This document shows positions 34,412 to 44,360 of a stretch of DNA of 64,000 bases, one piece after another. Every line of letters starts with the position of its first letter. Within the stretch, counting starts at the first letter, position 1. The stretch covers positions 174,719,501 through 174,783,500 of the forward strand of contig OX465601.1 in assembly GCA_950022295.1 (NCBI GenBank), read 5' to 3'. The notes below the pieces were generated by a model. That model did not search any database and had not been told where the DNA came from. It saw only the letters and a program-made list of their open reading frames with translations. The position numbers and the translations under genes are program-made. This DNA comes from Bromus sterilis. Taxonomy: Eukaryota > Streptophyta > Magnoliopsida > Poales > Poaceae.

Positions 34412-35300
34412 AGCCTCCTTATATCTTTCCTCAAAACATCCACCATACCTACCTACAAGGCATTTCCATAGCCTTTCCGAGATACATTGCCATGCAACAT
34501 CCACCTTCTCATGAATTGATCTTCATGTCATACATGCTACTTGCTTGATCGATGAGCCGTATGCTAGTTGGGCCTTGCACTAATCATTGCTACATGACGC
34601 GCTAGTATCATTGCATATCCTGCTACACCGGCAGAGGCATACATTTGCATCATGATAGTTACATCTTCTTTATGTGAGTACTTTTGTAAAGTGTGAAGGA
34701 TATCCTATACTCTTGTAATATATAGAGTGTTGCCCCTAAAGTGAGGAAAAGATCCAAAAGAGGACAAAATCAAAAGATCCCAAAGAGGACAAATGAGAGT
34801 TACATAGAAAAAATCATGGAGGCCACCAAAAATACAAAAAATAGAAAAAAGAGAAAAAGAAAAATCAAAAGAGAGAAGGGGGGCACACTACTATTTATTT
34901 TGAGAGATCCACACTCGTACTTCATCCTCTATCCCTTGTATTCCATAGAGATCATCATACATGCATATAACTATGTGGGGATCCTTCACACTATAGAACT
35001 TGGTTTGTATATTCCAATGATGAGCCTCCTCAAACGAGCTCTAGGTCTTCTTGAGCAAGCAAGTTGGATGCACCCCACTAGTTCCCTTGGAGAGCTTTCC
35101 ATAGCTCACATGTGGATCCGTTGCATGGCAATCCCTACTCCTCAAATCATATCTATCATATGGCTTTCGCCTATGATTGTCCTCATTGATGTGAGCCTTT
35201 CACACCTTTTTTGTCTTCCTCCTCCACCTTCTTTCTATTTCGCCATTTAGGTGTCAACTGTTTTGCTCACGCTCATTCATTGCATGAGTGCTCAAAATAT
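34412..35300 (+). mobile_element. Athila-like element, continuation after solo LTR C
   Basis: Continues the host interrupted at 30618. Landmarks are CCTTATATCTTTCCTCAAAA, a run with CAAAGAGGACAAATGAGAG near 34780, and an A-rich stretch at 34800-34880, all familiar from Triticeae LTR-type repeats. It is non-coding and ends near 35300 (CATTGCATGAGTGCT), where different sequence begins. The exact right border is unclear. Confidence 0.5.
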
Positions 35301-35334
35301 CGTAAGGGAGTGGATCAGTTTGTCTTGTACCTGG

Positions 35335-36754
35335 CTAGTGGTCTAGGGACAGTTTGTACAAGCCGAGTAAATCCTTACACCCATCCATGACGAGGTGTCC
35401 ATCTTTTTCTGACATCGAGTATATTGACCATAAGTCGGTATCAGGATAGATAATAATTCTCATTTCACCATATCGACCCATCTGATTCGGCAGAACACGA
35501 CTGGGAAGCCTCTGTTGTAATAACTCAATTGTGTCATAGTATGATGTCCTAATTAAATACCAATGAATGTAATATGAACAATAAAACGAATAAATTATTA
35601 CCAATAGTTTCTTCTTAATGTTGGTCTTTGTCAGAGTGTGGATAAGTAGCTTGTACGGTCCAGAACTTGGTTTAGACGTGTATTTGCCCACAAGCACGTT
35701 AATACTGTTAGCAAACCCGATGACAAACCGTGTATCTTTCCACGTACATATAGTTCCAGCAGTAAGTTCCATGTTGTCAATTATCTCTTGTGTTTTTTGT
35801 GACATAGCATAGTAAGCTGAGCATGTAAACATGTACACGTGATTAATAACATGTGCAGATTTACATAAGCACGATTATTGTAATCTGACAATTAACTACA
35901 AGTCTACACACAAACAAGGAAGAGAGTGTGTTTCAAAATACTCGCATGGATGCACGATTGGGTCATTGTCCGAATCCACTTTGATTATCGGACAATGCGT
36001 GTAATATCGAAGTGTAGCTTCATACCAACTTCGTATACTTTGGTGAATACTCCCCAAGTTGATCTGTCGAAAAATGTTTTCCCTTTATAGTTTACAAGAG
36101 AACAATGAAATAGAAATCCATGTTTTGTTTTAAGCTTTGGTTTAGCAGTGGTCTTTTGAACAGGAAAAACACCCAACTTCTTGAGGACCTGCTTTCATGT
36201 AAAGCACGGGATGAACTGTGGAGTAGAACAATATTTAGCATTATATGTCGTAAAAATGCTCTTTCAGAAAACAAACAAGATATATATGAAAGAAGTGAAT
36301 ATGACAAGTTAGTAATTTACAAAATATGCGCTATGTGGCACCCTCTATCATAGCAAAAGATTCATAATTATACTACAGGACTAAGGACAGATCAATAATC
36401 TTTTGTAATTTAGAACTATGTGCTATTTGCCACCTTCCTATATAGTGAAAAGCTTCATAGCGACGAATTAAGTGATAGACCACTAGTATAGTATGCTGAG
36501 GTAAGTAATATCAAATCAGGACCACCATGATTGACAAAATAGCCGTTGTAAAAAACACACCGTCCTGTCTAGAAAACCAACTAGAAGTCTGATGTAGAAG
36601 TGCTTGGCATGCATTACGTAGCCATTGTCGCACAAACCCTAGTGTCCAAACACCTTGGGCATTATGAATCCATACCATTGATTCAGAACGAAGTTAGCAG
36701 TCGAACCACATTTCAGCGGGAAACGAATAGTTTGGAATAAGGATTTACCTCCAT
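35335..36754 (-). pseudogene. Remains of a minus-strand plant gene, possibly with a B3-like domain
   Basis: A possible first exon reads ATG GAG then GTAAAT at 36754-36749. Segment 36196-35991 reads LKKLGVFPVQKTTAKPKLK and ends STWGVFTKVYEVGMKLHFDI, closed by TAA. Segment 35805-35602 starts MSQKTQEIIDNMELTAG and reaches a GT donor after KTNIKKKLL. Segment 35553-35335 reads LPSRVLPNQMGRYGEM, IYPDTDLWSIYSMSEKDG and LVMDGCKDLLGLYKLSL. The spacing of LP, W-x-I and GxK-x-L resembles a plant B3 DNA-binding domain with the usual Trp of GWK changed to Cys. The last splice does not keep frame, so a damaged or captured gene is likely. The assignment is tentative. Confidence 0.35.
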
Positions 36755-37182
36755 TTTCTCAAGAAGATTCCGCCTGCCTAGGGTTTCCTGGAGGTCGATG
36801 GCGGCAGCGGCGGCTGTACGCGGTGGTGATCTGGTCGATGACCGCCGTGGAGAACTTCTGCGGGGATGTTAGTGGGCGAATGTGGCGGCACTAATGGACT
36901 AGAATCGTTGGCGGCGGTGGGATTTGGAGATGGCTTCGTGTTGAAGAAGAGCGGCAACGAGGATGGGTTGACTAATAAGGGTATCCCGTGTTTGGGTCCA
37001 CTTGACACTTGAGAACGATAGAAATAAGTCAATAAAAAAATAAAGATTTTACACTGGACATCAACAGATTATATGAACAACAACTTCATATAAAAGATGA
37101 TTTTTTGCGAAGGGAAATTAATAGAAGTTATTATGCATAATTAACATACATATTAGTGGAGCAGGCGAACTACTTGAATCTA
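36755..37182 (-). other. Probable 5' flank of the minus-strand gene remains
   Basis: Read on the minus strand, CCATCGACCTCCAGGAAACC then CTAGGCAGGC leads into the ATG at 36754, similar to a short plant 5' UTR. The rest (37033-37182) is AT-rich with nothing recognisable. Confidence 0.3.
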
Positions 37183-38000
37183 TTAGACGTCATGGAAGTC
37201 GTCCTCGTCCTCGTCGTCCTCCTCATCGTCGTCCTTGTCCTCGTTGGCGTCGTCCTCCTCGCTGGTGTCCTCCTCCTCGCCGCCACCCGTGTTGTCGTCC
37301 TCGCTAGCGCCGTCCTCCTCGCTACTTTCCTCTTCGTTGGAATACCGCGCTTCCTGCACGGCGTTGAGTTCGTCGTACGCCTGGCGGATCACGGTTTCCG
37401 AGTACGCTGTGGTCGAGGAAATCTTGATGCCGGCCTCCATTAATGCCTCATCGGCAATACGTTGGGCTTCCCGGATGGCTTCCTCGGTGCGAGCCGTTAC
37501 AGTCGAGATTGCTTGCGCCGCCTCAAGCTCCGTTTCGGAAACGGCCTGGTCGAGCCGCTCTAGCACCGGAGCAACCCCGCCAACTCGCGGCGTGCGCTGT
37601 TGATTTGGCGCGCGATTTCATCCCGAAGTTGAATGAGATCTTTCAAGAGGCGGTCGCATTCGCGACATGTCTCCTCTGCTTGGTTGAGGACGACCTCCTC
37701 GGGTGGGACATTCTCTTTCTCGGCGGTGCGCCGTTGCTGTGCGACACGGTCATGGCCATCGGTGGACACTGGCTTTCAATTCCTATAGTACGAGCCGAGT
37801 GGCTGACCTGGCGCCGTGGACGAAGAGGACGGCGCAACACTGTGTGGTGGTTGGTTAGATTGGTGATTGTGTATGTCTGTGTGTGTGCGGGGGGGGGGGG
37901 GGTCGGATACGCCACTCGCCGAGGCTGGATGTGGCGGAAGCGGTGTGCCACCGGCGTCGGTTGAGATGAAGGGGTGGCATGGAGGAGTGCGCACCATCAT
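37183..38000 (-). pseudogene. Coiled-coil protein with acidic tail, disrupted
   Basis: A minus-strand frame begins MMVRTPPCHPFISTDAGG at 38000 with a Pro/His-rich N-terminus. A TGA at 37776-37778 interrupts it, after which the same frame continues as a charged helix (NQAEETCRECDRLLKDLI, RDEIARQINSARRELAG) to a stop near 37560. After a one-base shift the frame from about 37575 continues with LERLDQAVSETELEAAQAIS and EEAIREAQRIADEALMEAG. It ends in an Asp/Glu run encoded by GAC/GAG repeats and stops after DFHDV at 37183. The helix plus acidic tail suggests a chaperone- or nucleus-like scaffold, but no family is recognised. A run of 13 G at about 37889-37901 makes sequencing error possible. Confidence 0.45.
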
Positions 38001-38490
38001 CGATGCTACGTACTGGGATTGTTTGATTTATGGGGTTCGCTGGTAAATTTCAAGGAACCACTCCTTAAATTGAGCAGTTGCCTAGTGTGGAAAGGTGTGC
38101 ACGTGAAGTGATTGGACCGCATTCGAGGGTAATTGAATAAGGATGCGAGTAGGCAGCTGGGTCCGAGGTCGTGGATCATTCATCCCACGGTCCAAATTGT
38201 ACTGAAATTACTTCTCTATCTAGAAAAATTACAATCACAAACAATCTTAACAATATAAACCATCATGTGAGGAAAACTGAGTGTTGTTATCAAATGGCCT
38301 CAAACTTGATTTTTGATGTCCTATAGGAATACCCTAACATAGAGCTCGAGGAAATCACCATCTATACACCCTTTTTATGTCGGTGAACCCCTATAACACC
38401 AGTGTGGATCATTTCAACCAAAACAACAGAATGAATGTTCGTACGACCTTCGTCACACACACGCGGCTCCATTTCATGTATAAATTTTTT
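38001..38490. other. Unannotated stretch
   Basis: AT-rich, no open frame, terminal repeat or coding similarity recognised. Confidence 0.3.
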
Positions 38491-38690
38491 TAGTTGAATT
38501 TTAAATGTGCAATGCACGACTTTGATGTGCAACGTGCTTCACAAACTTCATATACCATATACACTATTTCATCTACTAAGTGGGTACCTATAACCTATAT
38601 AGGTAATTTTCATGTATTTATCTACTTGCTATTGAGTTGACATTTTTCTTGCCAATGCGCTACCAATGGAAAATAATGTACTATTTGATC

Positions 38691-38845
38691 TACCCAATGG
38701 GTACCCGATGGGTACGGGTATCCACCGGGTATGGGTGTGGGTACAGTTTCGTACCCACGGGTTAGGGTATGGGTAGAATTTTGTAACCATGAACTATATG
38801 GGTATGGGTTTGGTATTGCTCTACTCTACCCATTGCCATCCTTAA
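38691..38845. mobile_element. Possible hAT-derived terminal fragment
   Basis: Repeated GGGTACC/GGGTATGGG motifs end in CTACCCATTGCCATCCTTA (38827-38845). Its complement begins TAAGGATGGCAATGGG, like the ends of hAT elements and similar to the TIR plus subterminal region of the hAT at 11989. No partner end or 8-bp duplication was found. Confidence 0.35.
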
Positions 38846-39930
38846 TGTGGTTCTAATACATGTTTTGAAAGGGTTTCATTACATTTGAATGTACATACAA
38901 ATGCACAACTTTCATGTGGAACTTGCTTTATAAGCAAAAGTATATATATATATTATGGTTGTATATTGACTTATATTGTGAGTCCCCCGCTTACAGTAGA
39001 CGAAAGGAAATCTTATGAAAACTATGCACATGCGCCAAGCTTGAACTTGGTTTCAGTTGTCAGATATATAGTGATCGAACGCCAACCAATCAGATCGAAA
39101 ATAAGCGCTTTGATCAAAAGCAACATGGAGGAGAGGGATCCAAATGAGACTCCATATACATATTAATTTGAAGTGGTTTTGTTATGTTTGAATATGCATG
39201 AACAACTTTGTTGCAACAGTCCTTGCTTCGTAAGAAAAACTATATGGACTGACCGTTGTACGTTATGGACTTGCGTGAGTCTCCGACCCCATTTGTATTA
39301 GGTCGAAAGGACGAAATATTTTGAGTAATGTGCCTCGAACCTTGGTTTGAAATGTCATAGGATAAACCTTAAAAAATTAATTTGAAACATGAGAATTACC
39401 ATGTGGTATATGTCGGCCGACATCCAGCGGCGAACACGTTTCGACAAAAACAACCAATAGCGGACGGATAGGTTCGAATGCCCTCTGACAGATTCATGCA
39501 TGCATATATGTACGTGCATGTTTGAATTTCTTTTTATTAAGTTTTGAATACGCAATGCATGCATGTATAACTTTTATGTGGACTTGATTTACAAACATAT
39601 ACTATATGACTATCACCCACAAAGGTGTATAGACTAATAAATAGTGTGAGTCCTTTAAGTACGGCGTAAGTGAATCCTTGTGAATACTATGCCTCAAATT
39701 TTGTTTGAAATGTACTATATGAGGACAAACCTTATATATACATGCAAACCAAAATATTTTTTTACCATTGGGGCTACCCCTTTTTTATGTTGGAGACCCT
39801 AGACCAAAAAGAGATAAATTATTAGACAAAAACACGAGTGAGCTCCGGACACTCCCCCACCCAACTGTTTGTGACCCTAAGTACATAGAAGATGATTAAA
39901 AGGCTTTTTGTTACGTTTTGAATAAGCAAT

Positions 39931-41729
39931 TGTTGTAATTATGCCCTAGAGGAAATAATAAAATGTATTATTATAATTCCAGGTTCATTATTAATGTTTA
40001 TATGTCTGTGCTATAACTGCAATGGCATATGCGGAGGTTTGCCAAGTGCATGTTAACTGCCTTCGGAGGAAAACCCATATGAAGGTGTGGAGTATAAAAA
40101 CAAAGCGTTCTTAGTCTGCCTCTAGGACTAACCTGTGTATTATGGATGCCATGTTTTCCTGACATAGGGCACTGAATATGCCGGTAATACATGGGAGCAC
40201 GTTGTTGCCATAACAAGGGTGCTGAACCGACCCAATTATATGATTTGCTTTGAGATTTCATCGAAAATTTATTATGAGTTAAATCATCAAATGAGTTAAC
40301 ATTTGCATGTATCCTTATAGACCATACGAATGTTAAGTACCTACATACCGGAAGGTGGGTTTTGACTCTGTCCAAACACCACCCGTAACAGGCGTGGCTA
40401 TAAAGGCTTTGATCACTCACACTCGAAAGTATGTCTAGGGACTTGACGATTCAAGTTGGGATTTTCTCCTCCTATTCAGGAGAGATATTCTTTGGTCCCT
40501 CTCAGTATTACGTATCCACCAACATCTGGCCGGATATTTGTGAATAGATCACATGGGATACGGAATACGTGAACGAGAAAAGAACAAAACTGATATGAGG
40601 ATAATTGGTATAATGATTAATGAGTTGATCATGCGGATAACTATATAATCTCACCTCATGTTTTGTAAAGTATCGCGAAGCAAAAGGGATTGGCATGTCA
40701 ACTAGAGGTTCACTCGAATTCATATTCGTGTAGGTGCGGGAACTATTATGGATGTCATGGCTCCGCTATTGGTTATTGATCCGAGGAAAACCAGTTTTCG
40801 GTTCATGTCCGTATTCTACCGAACCTATGGGGTCACACATTTAAGGGTGGTAGATTTGTTGAGTACTAGAGTGATAGGAGCACGAGTATAACACACCGGA
40901 AAAGTTTCAGAGTGATTGAGATTTAATCGGAGAGAAAACCGGAATCGTTTCGGGGCACCGGTAAAGTACCGGGAAGAGTTTTGAGAAAACCGTAGGGCCA
41001 AAAAAGTTTCGGGATGGTCTAAATATGTTTAGTAATTATTTATTATTAATTCCTAATTTTTTTTGAAATTAATAAAATAGATTTAATATCAATGGCCCCC
41101 CTCTCACTTGGAAGGCCCAAGTGGGGAGGGAGCAATTGGACCGAGGAGGCCCATAGGTGGCGCCTCCACCTGGAGGGCCAAGGCCCCCTTAGGGTAGACC
41201 CTAGGGCGCCTCCACCAGGTGAGGGAAACCCTAGGGCTCCCCCAAGGGCTGCCCCCTCCTCCAAGATGGTCTCCCTCCCTCCCATCTATAAATATATGAG
41301 AAGGGGCACCCCCCAATATGTGAACTTGTCAAGATTGTCTTGCCCCTGAGCTGCCCCTCTCTCCTCTCTCTTGTAGATCTAATCTCCACCTTACACCGAA
41401 GGGCTGCTCCTCACTCCTCTCTACTCCGGCGGCGCCGAGCTCTGGACGGCGGAGCCCTGCCAGATCTGCCACACCGTATGTGTGGATCAACCATATAGAG
41501 ATCGTACGTTCGATATTTCGTGGGACGTCACACAGATCAGATCTGTTTGAGGGGGTGCGCTAGATCAAGCTTCCCCAACTCTCCATCAAGTTCTTCCGCT
41601 ACGAGAGAACCACCATTGAATGGTTGTTAAGATAACAAGATCGCTACCATAGTTTGCATCTATCTAGATACAATCTTGGGACTTGGTTTCGTAGTGCCGT
41701 TTTTTTGTTTTCTACTCCGAATCCCAACA
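39931..41729 (+). mobile_element. Solo LTR of a BARE/Angela-like Copia element
   Basis: 1,799 bp beginning TGTTGTAATTATGCCCTAGA and ending CCGAATCCCAACA, with inverted ends TGTTG/CAACA. The start and length fit the Triticeae BARE-1/Angela/WIS group. Flanking pentamers are GCAAT (39926-39930) and GGAAT (41730-41734), one mismatch apart. There is no internal region. A TATA box lies at 41287-41296. Confidence 0.85.
41287..41296 (+). promoter_or_regulatory. TATA box of the Copia solo LTR
   Basis: TATAAATATA lies in a promoter-like setting downstream of a GC-rich stretch, as in BARE-type LTRs. It may still be able to start transcription toward the Tourist MITE and CACTA gene on the right. Confidence 0.55.
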
Positions 41730-41884
41730 GGAATAATTCATGGTTTTGATGTGCCACATTTTTTTCTTCAGATAACACATAATTATCAATGACAATATTT
41801 AATGCATGGTAAGTTCATGATCACTTATACACTTAATTAAGGTTCGATGAAAGGAAATGTTGTGAATACTTTACCTAAAACTTA

Positions 41885-42140
41885 GGGGTTGTTTGGATTG
41901 TGACTAACTTTGTCACAACTAATAACCTTAGGTAAAGTGTCGTGAATAAAATTAACAGCCACCACAAAGTCTGGCAAGGTGTGCCCAAAATATGAATCTA
42001 GCTTTGACATGTGTACCATAGCAGTGGTAAACTGTGGCAAGCCACAATTGTGGCAATGAACCAAACACACACCTAAGATATTGTGGCATGATTAAGCTTA
42101 ATACGGTGTGGCAACATTAGCCTAAGAACCAAACAACCCC
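41885..42140. mobile_element. Tourist-type MITE (PIF/Harbinger)
   Basis: Terminal repeats GGGGTTGTTTGG at the left and CCAAACAACCCC at the right are perfect complements. A TTA duplication flanks both (41882-41884 and 42141-42143). The 256-bp length and absence of genes fit a Tourist MITE. Confidence 0.9.
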
Positions 42141-42494
42141 TTAGTTACATGTGGCATACATGTAAAATCTTGAATTAACCAAGATGAATTCACCATGGAG
42201 CACATCCTTGAACAAAAAGGTGACCATATTGGCCACAAATCATATAAACTAAAAAATTGTACATAATTTTCCATCATAACAACTGGTAAATAGATAATCG
42301 TCATTGCATTGTCATTTTACGAAAATCATGAAACCTTCATACGTGATGTTCCATTTTTGTGAAGATTTTTCGAACTTGAGGATGTATCGTATGTGTGTGC
42401 CTAAACACAATTTTGATTCTAATCAAAGTACAAAATGTATAAGATAAAATTAAATTTTCTCAATACAAACATTATGGATTGGCCTATGCATCAC

Positions 42495-42795
42495 ACACAC
42501 ACATGAGTGTACAAGTGCACGACTCTCAATCAAAAATTTGGTTCCCTCCTTTACGCTCCTTCCTTGCTGGGTTTTTGGCGCACATATCCGCGTGTACAAG
42601 TCTGATCTCAACCTCTCGATTGATATTGAAACAGTCGAAAAATTTGGTTCTCTCCTTTTCGCTCCCTCCTTGTTGTGTTTTTGGCACTCACATCTGAGTG
42701 TACAAGTCCAATCTCAACCTGATATCTTTTTTTTGACACCTAAAATTCTGAACCTGATATCGAAAGAGTCAAAAATTTGGTTCCCTCCTTTTACT
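42495..42795. repeat. Short tandem repeat of about 110-130 bp, 2.5 units
   Basis: The blocks GTGTACAAGT, AAAAATTTGGTTCCCTCC and TGTTTTTGGC recur in the same order three times, the last unit containing an extra 25-30 bp. Non-coding, just upstream of the CACTA gene, so it may be promoter or subterminal DNA of that transposon. Confidence 0.6.
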
Positions 42796-43167
42796 TCCCT
42801 CAACTTTTTTTCCTTCCCGCCTACATTTCCAAAGCGCGCATGGGCATAATTTACAACACCCACCATAAATACCTCGCAGTTAACCTCACACTAATTTCGC
42901 ACCGCACCACACCTCACCTCACCTCCTCCCTGTATCTTCATCCAGATCCAGACGACTATCGGCAGCGATGGCGTTCCGCCCCGGCGACGGCGTCCGCCAT
43001 GAAGGAGAATGGCAGCGCAAAATCACGCCTTTGGAGCGGCAAGGAATGCAAGGTTCCTCCTACCACATGCATCGCGAAAGCTAATCATAAACGTAGAGGT
43101 AACACTTCCGTTATGCATGTGGTTCGCATGTTATTAAAATCCAATGGTGCAACTCCTACATATTCTA

Positions 43168-43265
43168 CTTCCTCCGATCCATAATAAGTGTCGCCGATCT
43201 AGTACAAAGTTTGTACTAGCCTAGTACAAAATTAGCGACACTTACTTATTATGGATCGGAGGGAG
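43168..43265. mobile_element. Short Stowaway MITE in intron 1 of the CACTA gene
   Basis: 98 bp with termini CTTCCTCCGATCCATAATAA and the complement TTATTATGGATCGGAGGGAG, flanked by TA at 43166-43167 and 43266-43267. It folds almost completely into a hairpin. Confidence 0.9.
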
Positions 43266-43857
43266 TATTAGAGAATGCATGTTCACTTAGGATTAGGGTT
43301 TGCATAGCCAGATCCCGGTATCCATCGTCGCATTTCATTCATTCTTTTCGACGAATGATGTATTTGTTTGCTAAAAATAGAGTATTGTATCATAACAGCG
43401 CATGTTGTTCTCATGTTGTTATATGTTCAAATCCCAAGATAGGGCTTTTATATTTACTGGTTTTATGATTATTTCATCTTTTATCTATAGTTGTTACACC
43501 CGTGGCTACACACAGTCAGCCAATTCGAGAGTGTGTGAAGGAGAGGGAAAGGACAATCATGGAAAATGCTCTTCGAATGAAGGAAATATTTAGAGAAAAG
43601 GGTCTGGCCAATTTTTCCGAACTGGCACGTAGTATTATTTATGCGAATGGTAAGGAAGGTGCAAAGAAACAAGGAAATGGGGGAATCCAGCATAAAAAGC
43701 ACGCATAGAGGAGGAGGTAGAGGTAGAGGTACAGAAGGACCCTGACTTTGAACCAACGCGTACAGATGAGGAAAGTGATGAAGATGAAAATGATGAAACT
43801 GTAGATGGAAACAATTCGGAGACAGAACCTCCCCTCACAGATCCCTGGGAAATAGAG

Positions 43858-44360
43858 GTACCAAATAATATCTCGAGTCCATAAGAATTTGAGAGCACCT
43901 AACCAGCTCTTGTGACATTAACATTCTTAAACTTTTGTCTTCCAGGCAACACAGGATCAGCAGTCTCAAGAAACTCCTCATCCTAGTCGTGCACGACCAA
44001 GATATAGAGCAGAAGTACATGTACCAAATAATATATGTACTCTGGAGGCCATATTAATTTCACAGTGCCTAATTAATCAGCTTTGTCATCTTTACGTTCC
44101 TAAACTTTTGTCTTCCAGACAACACATCATGAGCAGACTGAAAACACTCCTCCTGGTACTCATGCACTACCAAGACGTAGAGATGAAGTAGAGGTACCAA
44201 ATAATATCTCGACTCTGGAATCCATATTAATTTCATAGTGCCTAATTAATCAGCTTTGTGATTTTGACGTTCCTAAACTTTTGTATTTCAGGCAACAGTG
44301 GATGAGCAGACTCAAAACACTGCTCCTGGCACTAATGCAGTAACAAGATCTAGAGCAGCA
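43858..44360 (+). repeat. Tandemly repeated exon-intron unit in the CACTA gene
   Basis: The donor GTACCAAATAATAT recurs at 43858, 44021 and 44194 (163 and 173 bp apart), each followed by a similar intron ending TAAACTTTTGTCTTCCAG or TTGTATTTCAG. Each is then followed by an exon encoding a 25-residue repeat: ATQDQQSQETPHPSRARPRY, TTHHEQTENTPPGTHALPRR and ATVDEQTQNTAPGTNAVTRS. All repeats keep phase 0, so repeat number can change without frame loss. Confidence 0.85.

Larger units (their letters stand above)
38495..41880. repeat. Degenerate long-period tandem repeat, five units, split by a solo LTR
   Basis: A landmark of the form TTTGAATA-GCA-ACAACTTT-ATGTGGACTTG-TTTA recurs near 38500, 38885, 39185, 39542 and 39910 (the last continuing after the LTR at 41730). 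A second landmark, CGAAAGGAAAT with GTGAATACTATGCC, recurs downstream in most units. Spacing is about 300-380 bp. Units are strongly diverged and lack coding capacity. It could be an old satellite-like array or an expanded subterminal region of a DNA transposon. Confidence 0.5.

Noticed and set aside
34889..34900. CACTACTATTT as a possible CACTA 5' terminus
   Set aside because: It lies inside the Athila-like repeat, lacks subterminal repeats, and does not match the 3' end TTTTGTAGTG at 46846.
37889..37901. Run of 13 G
   Set aside because: Treated as a simple homopolymer and possible sequencing-error site, not a functional G-quadruplex, since it has no spaced tracts.
43858..44360. CRISPR-like spacing of repeats
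   Set aside because: The repeats are exon-intron units in a plant transposon gene with splice signals; the organism is a eukaryote.
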